From the NCBI GenBank assembly GCA_963811805.1, contig CAWESU010000001.1:1984001-2048000 (forward strand): DNA of 64,000 nt, written 5' to 3'. The position numbers were made by a program, and so were the translations under genes. This DNA comes from DAHUXN01 sp963811805 (GTDB lineage: Bacteria; Acidobacteriota; Terriglobia; Acidiferrales; UBA7541). Under the pieces are notes generated by a model. The model saw only the letters and a list, made by a program, of their open reading frames with translations, searched no databases and was not told the origin of the DNA. Positions 8,508-18,316 of the stretch are shown here, in pieces (within the stretch, counting starts at the first letter, position 1; every line of letters starts with the position of its first letter).

Positions 8508-10319
8508 TTAGTCGGTAATCTGAGCGAGGCTGGGCTCGTCAGGGCGCAAGCGATGGTTGACGTATACCGTCTTGTCGCCCATTCGCGCGAACACAAACGT
8601 TTTCGCACGCGGCATTCTTACGCGCACTGCGTCCATCTCGCTCGCAGGCACAACCAGGAAGACATGCTCGTTTCCGTTCCACACCGGCCAGAACGTGCGG
8701 TCATTCAGAAAGATGTGGGGGGCGTCCGGATAATACGAGCCGAATTCGAGACCGTTGTATCGGCCGTTGAAAATCAGGATCTGCTTCTTCGTGTAAAAGC
8801 CAATGCTGCTCGCGGCGTCGTATTCTCCATACAACACGATCTTGTCTCCCGGACGGTAATACTCGAGGATGGTTTTCGCCAGCGGCTCAGAGGAAAGGCG
8901 CGGGGTGAAAACGCCGAGGGCCCAATTAGCGCAGAAGAAAAACGCTCCCAGCACACAAGCCATGAACATGTTGGCCGCCAGCGCACGTTTTTGGCGTCGC
9001 AGAAGCCACGCGCCCAGGAATCCAACGAGCACCACAAGAAGCGCCGCCAGTGCTTGATGCCGCAAGTCGGCGAAGGACTGCGGCGTCAGGTCCATAAAAT
9101 CGGACATCGCCACGCGATAAAAGTTCGTCGGGTGGGTCTGCATGAGCGAGGAGATGTCGCGGGTCGACGCAATGCCGCGCGAAATCCAGAGCATGGCTGC
9201 CAAAACCGCCGCGATCAGCACTCCAATGGACGCCAGTACGGCTTGCGCACGCGGTAGCCAGCGCGCCGCACGTGCTTCCGCGCGCTCCAGTCCCAGGCCC
9301 AGCAAAATCGCGAACGCAGGCCATGCGCTGAAACTGTAATATTCCATCCGGCTCTTGGTCCAAGAAAAAAACAGAAAGATGAAAAGAATCCACACCGTTA
9401 AGAGCACCAGGGCCTGCCCGCGCTCATCCAATTGCTTTCGCCAATCACGAAAACGCGGTATTTCGTCAATCGCCGCCGGCAAAAAAACAATCCACGGAAA
9501 GAACCAGACGATGTGCTCCGTGAGCCAAAGCCACAACGGAACCGCTTCGTAGTCCGCTGGATAGCGCCAGCCCAGCGCGCGGAAAATCTGTTCGTTGATG
9601 AAATAGAACCAGAAGAAGCCGCCGAAGAATCCTCGCCCGCTGAAGAGCGCGGCGATATGCCACGGCAGCGCCAGTAGGAGGAATACTATCGCACTCGAGA
9701 TCAGCGGCAACCGGCGCCATTGCTTCAGACCGTCCGTCGCCAGGAGAAAACAGAAGATGATTCCCACAGGGAAAACAAACCCTATGAGCGATCGCGTCAG
9801 CACGGCCAGCGCGATCAGCGCCGCAGCGCCCCAGTACCCTTTGCGCGGCGAAATCGTTCCTTGCCATGCCCGCAGAAATAAGTAGAACGTCGCGGTAAAG
9901 AAAAGCGCGTAAATCGCTTCGGGGATCATGATCCGCGTGAACAGAAACACGCCGGGTGAAGCGCACATCACGAGGCCTGCGTAAAATCCGGCGCGCTCGC
10001 CGAACCATCTTCGGGCGAAAAAATAAACCATCAGGACCAGACCCACCACCGCGAGCGCCAGCGGAAAGCGTGTCGCAAAAGCCGTGACACCAAACAACGC
10101 ATAGCTCGCCGCCACAAGCCAGAATTGCAGAGGCGGCTTTTCCAAATACCGTATGCCATCGATGTGCAAAATGACCCAGTTGTGGCTCTGCAACATCTCG
10201 CGTGCGGCTTCCGCGTGGCCGGCGTCGGAGCTGTCCAGCAGCGGCGGCCAGCCCGACATGCCGATGTAAATGCCTGCAGAAAGCGCGAGCAGGATCAGAA
10301 TGGAAACTCGGCGGCTCAT
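8508..10319 (-). CDS. GT39-family membrane glycosyltransferase (ArnT/PMT-like)
   Basis: About 603 residues with some ten or more predicted membrane segments, followed by a C-terminal soluble domain. It belongs to the ArnT/protein-mannosyltransferase group, which takes sugars from polyprenyl-phosphate carriers on the outer side of the inner membrane. The first loop has DSSDAGHAEAAREM with acidic residues Asp32 and Glu37 at the catalytic position, then YLEKPPLQFWL, the usual EKPPL motif. It lies 24 bases downstream of the UDP-xylose synthase start and in the same orientation. The acceptor (lipid A, protein or glycan) cannot be deduced. Confidence 0.87.
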   Translation of the reverse strand: MSRRVSILILLALSAGIYIGMSGWPPLLDSSDAGHAEAAREMLQSHNWVILHIDGIRYLEKPPLQFWLVAASYALFGVTAFATRFPLALAVVGLVLMVYFFARRWFGERAGFYAGLVMCASPGVFLFTRIMIPEAIYALFFTATFYLFLRAWQGTISPRKGYWGAAALIALAVLTRSLIGFVFPVGIIFCFLLATDGLKQWRRLPLISSAIVFLLLALPWHIAALFSGRGFFGGFFWFYFINEQIFRALGWRYPADYEAVPLWLWLTEHIVWFFPWIVFLPAAIDEIPRFRDWRKQLDERGQALVLLTVWILFIFLFFSWTKSRMEYYSFSAWPAFAILLGLGLERAEARAARWLPRAQAVLASIGVLIAAVLAAMLWISRGIASTRDISSLMQTHPTNFYRVAMSDFMDLTPQSFADLRHQALAALLVVLVGFLGAWLLRRQKRALAANMFMACVLGAFFFCANWALGVFTPRLSSEPLAKTILEYYRPGDKIVLYGEYDAASSIGFYTKKQILIFNGRYNGLEFGSYYPDAPHIFLNDRTFWPVWNGNEHVFLVVPASEMDAVRVRMPRAKTFVFARMGDKTVYVNHRLRPDEPSLAQITD

Positions 10320-10408
10320 CCCAAGTAGACGATTATATCGATTTGCTGAGGCAGGAGAAGAAGCACGGCGGGTGCAGGCACCTCGCTCACTTGCGCCGGC
10401 GCATGCCG

Positions 10409-10876
10409 CTACTTCGACACACGAAACGCCGTGGTGTGATCGTTGACGATTCGCCAGCCCTCCGGAAATTTCCTGAAGATCAGCGTGAAGACTCCTTGGG
10501 GGTGATCCTTCTCTCGGTCAAGCCGGTACTTGCCGATCACGTAAGCGGAATCCGCGCAGAGGACGTGAATTTCCAGCCCTGAGAACGTCAGGTGTCCCAT
10601 CGCTGCGCGATTTGGATATGTGGTCTGATACCGCTTCAGCACATCATCCCACCCCTGGAAAAGGCCAGAATCGTTCTCAAATTCGGTGTCACTGGATTTC
10701 CAGTAGCCGGCCATAAACGCCGGAATATCGCCTCGATTCCAGTCGGCGACCTGCTTTTGAAGCACTGCGGCTATCGCGGGCCTGTCTTCCCGTGGCGGGT
10801 TTTGTTGAGCGAGAAGCTCATAGTTCAGTCCCAGCGTCACGGTGAGGGCAAGAATACCGAATCGCGAAATCATCAT
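10409..10876 (-). CDS. Secreted SnoaL/DUF4440-like protein (NTF2 fold)
   Basis: About 155 residues. An N-terminal signal peptide (ILALTVTLGLNYELLAQ) is followed by one NTF2-like domain: QKQVADWNRGDIPAFMAGYW, a central FQGWDDVLKRYQTTYPN segment, and the closing VFTLIFRKFPEGWRIVNDHTT strand pair typical of DUF4440. Such domains bind small ligands or act as lyases/isomerases, and no catalytic set can be named. The start is one of two adjacent ATGs at 10873-10876. It lies upstream of the GT39 gene with a gap of about 90 bases, so co-transcription is possible. Confidence 0.7.
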   Translation of the reverse strand: MMISRFGILALTVTLGLNYELLAQQNPPREDRPAIAAVLQKQVADWNRGDIPAFMAGYWKSSDTEFENDSGLFQGWDDVLKRYQTTYPNRAAMGHLTFSGLEIHVLCADSAYVIGKYRLDREKDHPQGVFTLIFRKFPEGWRIVNDHTTAFRVSK

Positions 10877-11041
10877 GCGCTACCTCTGCTCTATCTAAGT
10901 CTAGTAATATCTGTATCTTGGCATACCATGCGCTTATAGTGCCCGCCGAGACGCACGCCCCTGCAGTCCCATCGGCCTTGGTACCATCGCTCCATTGGAG
11001 AGGGACGCGGCCTTTGGCACAATCGCCATGAGAACAAACAA

Positions 11042-11422
11042 ATGGTCGCAGCGCTCATTCTCGTGATATCCGGGGTCATGCTGGCCCAGTTCGTCGTGTT
11101 CTTCTGGCGCGCGAACATGCTCGCTGTCGCGGCCGAGCCGCTTTCGGAGGGTTTCTCCCCTTCGCTGACACTCGACAATTTCGACACCGTTGCGGCGATG
11201 AGCAAGATCTGCCCGAGCGTTACCGTGCCGACCTCCCAACTTTGGCAAGTGCGGGCTTACTATCAAGCCGTGCGCGTTGTTTCTTGGCTCTGTTCCGCGA
11301 TGCCGCAGGCAAACTCTTGGGCGCGCCAGGAAATGGCCTCCTGCACACGCTTCGTTGCCGTTTCCATGGACCGCTGCCTGCAGTCCAACCAAGCCTACCT
11401 GGCCGCGCTCCGCTCCTACTAA
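11042..11422 (+). CDS. Small membrane-anchored hypothetical protein
   Basis: 126 residues. An N-terminal transmembrane segment (ALILVISGVMLAQFVVFFW) leads to a roughly 100-residue tail containing four cysteines (KICPS, WLCSAM, ASCTRF, DRCLQS). The even number of Cys in a probably exported tail suggests disulfides, which is inference. No family is recognised. It is isolated between a leftward gene and convergent fabH, and no Shine-Dalgarno sequence is obvious, so confidence is moderate. Confidence 0.5.
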   Translation: MVAALILVISGVMLAQFVVFFWRANMLAVAAEPLSEGFSPSLTLDNFDTVAAMSKICPSVTVPTSQLWQVRAYYQAVRVVSWLCSAMPQANSWARQEMASCTRFVAVSMDRCLQSNQAYLAALRSY

Positions 11423-11465
11423 CATCGCTAACGCCCGAACTTCCCGTCTGAGACTATCACTGCTT

Positions 11466-12464
11466 CTAATACGCCCAGCGCATTAAGATGCCGCCGGTGG
11501 TGTATCCCGCGCCCACCGAGACAATCAAGACCAAGTCCCCTTTTTTGAGGCGTTTCTCCTCTACAGCATCGCGCAAACCCAGGGGAATCGTCGCTGCCGT
11601 GGTGTTGCCGTAGCGATCGATATTGATCATCACCTTGGAATCGTCAATTCCCAGCCGCTCCTGCATGGCTCGAATGATTCGTAGATTCGCCTGATGTGGG
11701 ACCACGAGCGCCAGATCGTGCTGCGAAAAGCCGTTTCGCTCCAGCAGGGTGCACGAGACTTCGCACATGCGCCGTACCGCATATTTGAAGACCTGCTGCC
11801 CTTCCTGATGCACGTAGTGCATGCGCTTTTCAACCGTTTCACGCGATGAGGGATGCAGCGACCCGCCCGCAGGCATGTATAAATGGCATCCGCCCGAGCC
11901 ATCGATATCGTTCATAAAATCGATGATGCCCTCTGTCTCTGTTTCCGCAGGTTCGATCAAGACCGCACCAGCTCCGTCACCGAAGAGCACGCACGTCGCC
12001 CGGTCCTGAAAATCGAGGATCGACGTCATGACGTCTGACCCGATCACCAGTACTTTCTTGTGGGTTCCCGCGCCGACGAACTGTGATCCCACGGTCAGAG
12101 CATAGACAAATCCGGAACACGCCCCGGAAAGATCGAAACCCCATGCGTTTTTGGCTCCGATGCGGTCTTGCACCAAGCACGCCGTCGCCGGGAACATCAT
12201 GTCCGGCGTCACTGACGCGACGATAATCATTTCAATGTCGTCGGCCTTTACATTCTTGTTCTTCAAAAGTTCATTGGCGGCTGCGGTGGCCATGTGCGAT
12301 GCGGCCATTCCCGGTTCGACGTAGTGCCGCTCGCGAATTCCGGTCCGCGTGCGGATCCATTCATCGGAAGTGTCGACAATTTTCTCGAGATCGGAGTTTG
12401 TGGCAATTCGCGGCGGAAGGTATCCCGTGACACCCGTAATTTTTGCCAATATATGTCTGCTCAT
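11466..12464 (-). CDS. fabH: 3-oxoacyl-ACP synthase III
   Basis: Starts fatty-acid elongation by condensing an acyl-CoA with malonyl-ACP. It has 332 residues, slightly above the usual 310-330. The Cys-His-Asn triad is complete: Cys116 in DLSGACSGFVYAL, His257 in VVPHQANLRI and Asn287 in DRYGNTTAA. The N-terminal TGYLPPRIATNSDLEKIVDTS and the C-terminal GAGYTTGGILMRW are typical. It sits apart from other fab genes, with the OsmC gene upstream on the same strand, 77 bases away. Confidence 0.95.
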   Translation of the reverse strand: MSRHILAKITGVTGYLPPRIATNSDLEKIVDTSDEWIRTRTGIRERHYVEPGMAASHMATAAANELLKNKNVKADDIEMIIVASVTPDMMFPATACLVQDRIGAKNAWGFDLSGACSGFVYALTVGSQFVGAGTHKKVLVIGSDVMTSILDFQDRATCVLFGDGAGAVLIEPAETETEGIIDFMNDIDGSGGCHLYMPAGGSLHPSSRETVEKRMHYVHQEGQQVFKYAVRRMCEVSCTLLERNGFSQHDLALVVPHQANLRIIRAMQERLGIDDSKVMINIDRYGNTTAATIPLGLRDAVEEKRLKKGDLVLIVSVGAGYTTGGILMRWAY

Positions 12465-12541
12465 CTTGCTTTACGCCCCCAAGCAGCAGACGGCGATTGT
12501 ACAGTGAAAAGGCTCTAATTACGGACAAGGAAAAAGTACGA

Positions 12542-12952
12542 CTACGTCAAGGGGAGAATCTCATAGCAAAAACTGATCTCTGCGGTTTTGCGCAATGTGG
12601 CAGCGGCGCCGCAATACTTGTCAAGGCTCAGCTGAACGGCATCGCGCGCGGCCTTGTCATCAATCTTTCCTTTCATTCGATACAGCACCTCTAGTTTCGC
12701 CCAAACCGTAGGCGGTTCCTTCGCGCGCTCTCCCTGAATCACGATTTCGAGCGAGACCAACTTCTGCCGCTTCTTGGCCAGGATCAGAACGATATCCGTT
12801 GCCGTGCACGAGCCGAGCGCAGCCAGCATAAATTCCATAGGGCCCGGCGCCGAATTGTGTTCGCGATTGGAATCCACCGCGATCGCATGCCCTGAAGGCA
12901 ACGTCGCGAGGAACCGCTCGCCATCCACCCATTTTACTGTGGCTGTCTGCAT
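12542..12952 (-). CDS. OsmC/Ohr-family protein
   Basis: Thiol-dependent peroxidase family that reduces organic hydroperoxides. It has 136 residues from the ATG at 12952, with GGAGG about 11 bases upstream. A longer frame to 13060 would run into the 3' end of the neighbouring gene and adds a non-family leader. The two conserved cysteines are present at Cys49 (ALGSCTATD) and Cys114 (LDKYCGAAATL), and the NSAPGPMEFMLAALGSC segment is diagnostic. It may be co-transcribed with the c-di-GMP gene that ends 61 bases upstream. Confidence 0.87.
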   Translation of the reverse strand: MQTATVKWVDGERFLATLPSGHAIAVDSNREHNSAPGPMEFMLAALGSCTATDIVLILAKKRQKLVSLEIVIQGERAKEPPTVWAKLEVLYRMKGKIDDKAARDAVQLSLDKYCGAAATLRKTAEISFCYEILPLT

Positions 12953-13013
12953 GAGAATCCGAACCTCCGCGCGAAATGATATACGGAAAGCAGACGGCAA
13001 GCACGAGCGGGTT

Positions 13014-16000
13014 TCAGAGGGGGTCTTCGGCAGCGTCATCGGAACCGGAGACAACTTCAAGAACGGGATGAGGCTGCTTCCGGATGGTCTCCAGGAACAA
13101 GCTCACGAGGTCGGGGTCAAATTGAGCGCCCGCGCAGCGCTCGATTTCTGCCAGCGCTGCTTCCGCGCCGCGCGCTTTCTTGTAGACGCGAGGCGACGTG
13201 ATGGTGTCATAGGCGTCGGCGACGGCGATGATACGGGCGCCGAGTGGGATGCGCTCCCGTTCCAGCTGATCGGGATAGCCCGAACCGTCGAAGAATTCGT
13301 GATGATGCTTAATCATCTCCCGCACGTTACCGAGCGTGAGCAATGGCTCCAGAAGTTGCCATCCTAGAGTGGTGTGCGACTTCATAGCGTCCCATTCGTC
13401 AGCGTCGAGCGGTCCCGCTTTGTTCAGGATTTCTTCGGGAATGCCAACTTTTCCCACGTCATGAAGCAGCGCGCCGAGCTTGACTTCCTCCACGTCGATT
13501 GGCTTCAGACCGGCAGCCTGTGCAATGAGCGCCGCATATGTGGATACTTTCTTGGAATGGCCTTGTGTGTATTGATCTTTGGCATCCACCGCATAGGCTA
13601 GGGAAGTCATGGCGTCCATGACCACCGCTGGTAAGCGCTCGAAATATAGGGACTGGCCTTGGTCGTTGAGGGACTGCGAAAACTGCCGGATTTTCTGGCA
13701 GATTTCTTCGAAGGCCGCTGGTCCGGTGGTGAATTGCCGGTGTAGTGTCACACCGAGATAGGCCTCCAAAACGTCCCGTTTCCAGGCTGTTGTGTCCCCA
13801 GTCTCGCGCCGCTCCGCCGTAAACACCGCGTTTCCCCCTTGATGCTTCGACAAATACATCGATGCGTCAGCCACCTGGATCAGCTCTTGCGGTGTTGATC
13901 CATGGATGGGGAAACCCGCAATACCAAAGCTGGCCGTGATGTTCTTATCGCGGAGCAACGGGTCCGAGGCTACCCAGCTTCGCAACTTCCCCGCAATTTG
14001 GCGCGCCTGCTCCACATTAGTCTCCGGCATCAGAATCACGAACTCGTCTCCGCCGTATCGCGCGACGATGTCGGAGCGCCGGCAGTTCTGTTCCAGGATG
14101 AGTCCAACACGCTGCAACACAACATCGCCTTCCAAGTGGCCGTAAAAATCGTTGACGAACTTGAAGCGGTCGAGATCCATCAGGACCAGCGAAAACGGCC
14201 GGCTGGAACGGGTCGAGCGTTTCCATTCACTGGACAGCGCCTCCATCAGGAAGCGGTGCGTTTTTACCCCGGTCAATCCATCTGTAATCGCCTGTTCCTG
14301 AGCTTTTTGGAAGTTCTTGGCGTTGTGCAGCGCCCCGGCAAAAAGGTCAGCGAGGGTTCGCAAAAGCTGAACCTCTTCCTCGGTAAATTCGGAGGGCTCG
14401 GACGACTCCACGTAAAGCACGCCCAGCAGATTTTCTGCGCAGTTCACCGGCAAGGCGATCGCCGAAGCGGAACCGGGCAGCACGGGCCGCAAGCTGGCAG
14501 GACTGACTTCGCGCACAATGGCGATCTCTCCCGTGCGAGCCACCTGTCCGATCAGGCCGTCTCCGATGGCGATCCGGCGGCCCAAAGCGTCGCGACGCTT
14601 CCCGGCCTCCGCCTGCACGACCACTTCCTTCGCAGGGTAATCCAGTATGCCGATGCCGATATGATCGTAGTGCAAGCCTTGCTCGATTTCCTCCGCCACT
14701 TTGATCAAGATTTCCTCTGGGTCGAGCGTCGCGATGGCATGCTCCGATATCTTGTTGAGCAACGTGAGATGCCGCGCCTTTTTTTGCTCTTCGGCGAAGA
14801 GCCGCGCATTTTCCAGAGCGATTCCCGCTTGGCTCGCAAGCACGCGCATCAGCTCAAGGTGGCTTTCGTCGAAAGCCCCTTCATGTTGGCTATAGATTGC
14901 CATCGCTCCGATAGCGCGGTCGTAGAGAATCAACGGCACGCCGCAAAAGGATCCCGCTCCGCGGGTCGATTCCACTCCGAGTTTTTGTATTTCCGCGTCG
15001 AAATTTCCTCGAATCAACAGTGGCTGCCGTTCGCGAAGCATGTACTCGGTCACCCGCTTGCCCGCCGGTCGGGAGCGCTTCGGCTGCCTTACTGTGTCGG
15101 TGACTTCCAATTCATAGCGGATCTGTTCCCGGGAGCTGTCGTAGAGAGCAATATAGAAACTCCCCACATCGAATAGCCGCCGCATTTCGGAATAAATGGT
15201 TTCGAAAAGCGTGTCACTATCGAGCGTCGAGCTCAGCGCCTGACCGATTTCGTTCAAGATGTGCAATTCTTCGCTGCGCCGCGAAGTCTGCTGGATCAGG
15301 TAGCTATTCTCAACCGCCATGCCAATCTGATAGCCCAGCGCGAGCAGCAACCGCAATTCCGGTGGAGTGAATTGGCGGTTGTCTGGTGTACCGAGCAATA
15401 GGACGCCGAGCACTCGTTCTTTCGCCTGCAAGCTGATTCCTACCACGGTTCGCAAATCTTGCTCGAGTAGAAGCTCGCGGATGCGCTTGAAGGAAGGTTC
15501 TTTTTCCAGCGCTTCCCAGAGTGTGGCCTTGCTGAGGTCGCGCAATACCACCAGTCCACCCAGGCGCGCGACCAATTTCACGATGCTATCCTCCAGCTTC
15601 TCTTCCAATACTTTCGCGCTGAACTCATCGCGCAAACCCGTGGTGACCACCGATATCGGTCCTTGCGCGTCGTTGTAGCGCAGGCAAAGTGCACCGCACG
15701 GAATTCGCACCACGTTCAACACGCGGTCTAGCGCCTGCGCGAGCATCTTTTGTATTTCGCCGCCCATGAAGCTCGAAGTCGCCAGATTCAAATTCGAAAG
15801 AGCGAGCATGTTTCTTTCGACTCGGTGACGCTCTTCCTCGTAAACGGCCATAACCATCAGCACACCGCAAAAGAGTTGCGGCACGAGCAGCGCCAAATGA
15901 AAATCAGCTGGGCGCAGCCATGCGAACTTACTTTGCAGTACAATGCCGATGTCCAATCCGCCCCACGTCACGAAGGAGATTCCCAGCAAAAAGTCTGAAG

Positions 16001-16511
16001 GAGACTCTCGTTTCCGCCCTTCTTGCCAGAACACCCGCGCCACCACAAACAGCAATAGCGCTGTGCCCAGGTAGAGGGATACGGAAACCCATCCTTCCAC
16101 GTACGCCACGGCCCAAAGGGCGGCGCCAGCGCCGATTCCGCATGCCGCCGTCATGGAAACTCTGGCCCGGGCGTAAATTCGCGCCGCGATCAGAAACAGC
16201 AATGCCGCCAAGGCCAGTAGCCAATCACCGGTGCCGGAGATCAAGGCTGCATGAGTGGACTGAGGACTGAGTAGCCGGCATAGCGAGGTTAGCGCTACCA
16301 AGAGCCAGCCGCCGGCCCAAACCAGCAAATAGCTCTGACGCTTCAGGGTGTAGATATAGGAGAAAAACGCAGATAGCAACAGTGTGCCGGCCAGCAGGAC
16401 GACTCCAACGATGCTCGTCTGGGTCAGCAATTCAGAGCTCCAAGTGAATCTCGGAAGGACGCTCTGCGAGGATAGCAGAATTTTCGAACGGGCAACGGCC
16501 GCGTGCGGCAC
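13014..16511 (-). CDS. Membrane sensor with GAF domains, GGDEF and HD-GYP (c-di-GMP turnover)
   Basis: 1165 residues. About seven N-terminal membrane segments (residues 30-225) precede three GAF-like modules (about 240-400, 410-560, 585-735), then GGDEF (about 750-905) and HD-GYP (about 960-1140). The cyclase signature is ARYGGDEF near residue 819, with an inhibitory RxxD site (RRSD) five residues before it. The phosphodiesterase side has LLHDVGK near 1016 and HHEFFDGSGYP ending near 1079. Both catalytic halves look intact, so the protein could both make and break c-di-GMP, switching on ligands sensed by the GAF or membrane modules. The start is GTG at 16511 and is uncertain within the first 25 residues. 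Confidence 0.9.
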   Translation of the reverse strand: MPHAAVARSKILLSSQSVLPRFTWSSELLTQTSIVGVVLLAGTLLLSAFFSYIYTLKRQSYLLVWAGGWLLVALTSLCRLLSPQSTHAALISGTGDWLLALAALLFLIAARIYARARVSMTAACGIGAGAALWAVAYVEGWVSVSLYLGTALLLFVVARVFWQEGRKRESPSDFLLGISFVTWGGLDIGIVLQSKFAWLRPADFHLALLVPQLFCGVLMVMAVYEEERHRVERNMLALSNLNLATSSFMGGEIQKMLAQALDRVLNVVRIPCGALCLRYNDAQGPISVVTTGLRDEFSAKVLEEKLEDSIVKLVARLGGLVVLRDLSKATLWEALEKEPSFKRIRELLLEQDLRTVVGISLQAKERVLGVLLLGTPDNRQFTPPELRLLLALGYQIGMAVENSYLIQQTSRRSEELHILNEIGQALSSTLDSDTLFETIYSEMRRLFDVGSFYIALYDSSREQIRYELEVTDTVRQPKRSRPAGKRVTEYMLRERQPLLIRGNFDAEIQKLGVESTRGAGSFCGVPLILYDRAIGAMAIYSQHEGAFDESHLELMRVLASQAGIALENARLFAEEQKKARHLTLLNKISEHAIATLDPEEILIKVAEEIEQGLHYDHIGIGILDYPAKEVVVQAEAGKRRDALGRRIAIGDGLIGQVARTGEIAIVREVSPASLRPVLPGSASAIALPVNCAENLLGVLYVESSEPSEFTEEEVQLLRTLADLFAGALHNAKNFQKAQEQAITDGLTGVKTHRFLMEALSSEWKRSTRSSRPFSLVLMDLDRFKFVNDFYGHLEGDVVLQRVGLILEQNCRRSDIVARYGGDEFVILMPETNVEQARQIAGKLRSWVASDPLLRDKNITASFGIAGFPIHGSTPQELIQVADASMYLSKHQGGNAVFTAERRETGDTTAWKRDVLEAYLGVTLHRQFTTGPAAFEEICQKIRQFSQSLNDQGQSLYFERLPAVVMDAMTSLAYAVDAKDQYTQGHSKKVSTYAALIAQAAGLKPIDVEEVKLGALLHDVGKVGIPEEILNKAGPLDADEWDAMKSHTTLGWQLLEPLLTLGNVREMIKHHHEFFDGSGYPDQLERERIPLGARIIAVADAYDTITSPRVYKKARGAEAALAEIERCAGAQFDPDLVSLFLETIRKQPHPVLEVVSGSDDAAEDPL

Positions 16512-16801
16512 CGTTGACGTTCTTCACAATACTCTCCCAAGCGCCTTCCCCACGCTTGTGTTCATCGCGCCACACTTGTGGCACGCAAGCCTTGTAGAAT
16601 GGGCAGTATGCGGGCGCTTGTGACCCCGAGCAACGGTACGACGGTACTCTCCGTGGGACAGGTGCCGTGCCTCCGAAGCGCGGGCGCCCCGCCGCTAGCG
16701 CTTCGATCAGGGCAGAGTCGATCTGCCCTCGTGCCTCGATTTTTCTGCACCATTCCGCTAAGATGAATGTTCTTCAGCCGGGGCCAGTTCGCCCTGTCTT
16801 G

Positions 16802-18262
16802 ATGGCTCTCGATACCAAACCTCGCGTCCGCTTTGCTCCATCACCCACGGGTTATCTGCACGTCGGTGGCGCGCGCACCGCTCTGTTCAATTGGCTTTTC
16901 GCCCGCCACGAGGGTGGGACCTTCATTCTGCGAGTCGAGGACACCGACGTTGAGCGCAATCGCCCGGAACTGGTGGACGGCATTCTTCAGGGCCTGCGCT
17001 GGCTCGGCGTCGAGTGGGACGAGGGGCCCTATTTTCAATCACAGCGGCTGGAAGGTTATCGCGCCGCTGCGGAAGCCCTGCTGAAAAACGGATCTGCTTT
17101 TCCGTGTTTTTGCCGGGCCGTGCTGTACGCCGGTGCCGACGCAACTCCGGAAGGCGAAGAAGGCGCCGAAAAGACCGCGCGCAGCGTTCCATGCCCTTGC
17201 CGCGACTTGACCCCAGCCCAGCGCGAACAAAAGATTCGCGAGGGCGCGCCTTACGCGATTCGCTTCGCTTCTCCCCGTGAGGGCGTGACGCGTTTCGAAG
17301 ATGCCGTTTTCGGCCCGCGCGAAGTGCAGAACGCCGAAATCGAGGACTTCGTTCTTATGCGTTCCTCCGGCCTGCCGACCTATCAGCTCGGTGCTGTGGT
17401 TGACGACGTCGCTATGGGCATCACTCACGTCATTCGCGGCGCTGATCATCTGTCCAACACGCCAAAGCAAGTGCTCCTCTACCATGCGCTTGCCGCGACC
17501 CCACCGATCTTCGCGCATGTGCCGCTCATTCTTGGGCCCGACCGCACGCGCCTCTCCAAGCGTCACGGAGCCACGAGCGTCAGCCTCTATGCGGACGAAG
17601 GATTTCTGCCAGAAGCGTTTCGTAATTTCCTTGCTCTCTTAGGATGGTCCGCCGGCGGCGACGAAGAATTCCTGCCTACTTCAGAACTCATCTCGCGTTT
17701 CACGCTCTCCGGGGTTAGCCGCACCAATGGTGTTTTCGACCGCGCCAAGCTCGAATGGTTCAACTCGCAATACTTGCAGAAACTTCCGATTGACGACCTG
17801 CTTCCCTACGTCAGGGCCGAGCTGCAGCGCTCCGGGCTCTGGCGCGATTCTTGCGACGGTGCCGAGCGCGAATGGTTTTCCCGTACCGTCGACCTTCTTC
17901 GCCCGCGCACGCGCCTCTTACCTGATTTCTCTCATTGGGCGCGCGCATTTTTCTCCGATGATTTTGATTACGATCCGGAAGCCCGCGCGAAATTCTGGAA
18001 AGATCCCAAGGTGCCGGATCTTCTTGCCAAGCTCGCCGACGCCCTCGACGCGCTGACAGACTGGAGCCACGACCCCTGCGACCACACTCTTCGCGAGCTC
18101 GCCGCGGCTGAAGGCGTTAAGGCTGGCCTGCTCATCAACGCCACGCGCGTCGCCATTGTCGGCCGCGCGGTTGCTCCGCCGCTCTTCGAAACCATGGTTG
18201 TTCTCGGCAAGGCACGCGTCGTTTCGCGCCTCCGGCGCGCCGTCCCTGTCGTCACCGCGTAG
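16802..18262 (+). CDS. gltX: Glutamyl-tRNA synthetase
   Basis: Charges tRNA-Glu in translation. The class I signature is FAPSPTGYLHVGGARTALFNW (HIGH motif as HVGG) and the KMSKS loop is RLSKRHG. A CFC...CPC pair around residues 100-135 corresponds to the zinc site of the GluRS insert. The ATG at 16802 puts the HIGH motif about 18 residues from the start, as is usual; an in-frame ATG at 16763 would add 13 residues. No clear Shine-Dalgarno sequence precedes either. It is divergent from the c-di-GMP gene. Confidence 0.95.
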   Translation: MALDTKPRVRFAPSPTGYLHVGGARTALFNWLFARHEGGTFILRVEDTDVERNRPELVDGILQGLRWLGVEWDEGPYFQSQRLEGYRAAAEALLKNGSAFPCFCRAVLYAGADATPEGEEGAEKTARSVPCPCRDLTPAQREQKIREGAPYAIRFASPREGVTRFEDAVFGPREVQNAEIEDFVLMRSSGLPTYQLGAVVDDVAMGITHVIRGADHLSNTPKQVLLYHALAATPPIFAHVPLILGPDRTRLSKRHGATSVSLYADEGFLPEAFRNFLALLGWSAGGDEEFLPTSELISRFTLSGVSRTNGVFDRAKLEWFNSQYLQKLPIDDLLPYVRAELQRSGLWRDSCDGAEREWFSRTVDLLRPRTRLLPDFSHWARAFFSDDFDYDPEARAKFWKDPKVPDLLAKLADALDALTDWSHDPCDHTLRELAAAEGVKAGLLINATRVAIVGRAVAPPLFETMVVLGKARVVSRLRRAVPVVTA

Positions 18263-18316
18263 TCGCGCCAGAACACGGAATCCCCGCATCCCGTTCGAAT
18301 CGGGTTTGAGTGGGAA

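Noticed and set aside
8593..8604. Operator-like ACAAACGTTTTC
   Set aside because: It lies deep inside the GT39 coding region (encoding KTFVF) and far from the regulated cluster; coding coincidence is the simplest explanation.
18290..18304. CCCGTTCGAATCGGG, resembling a tRNA T-arm
   Set aside because: No acceptor stem, anticodon arm or CCA context surrounds it; at most a weak hairpin between convergent genes.
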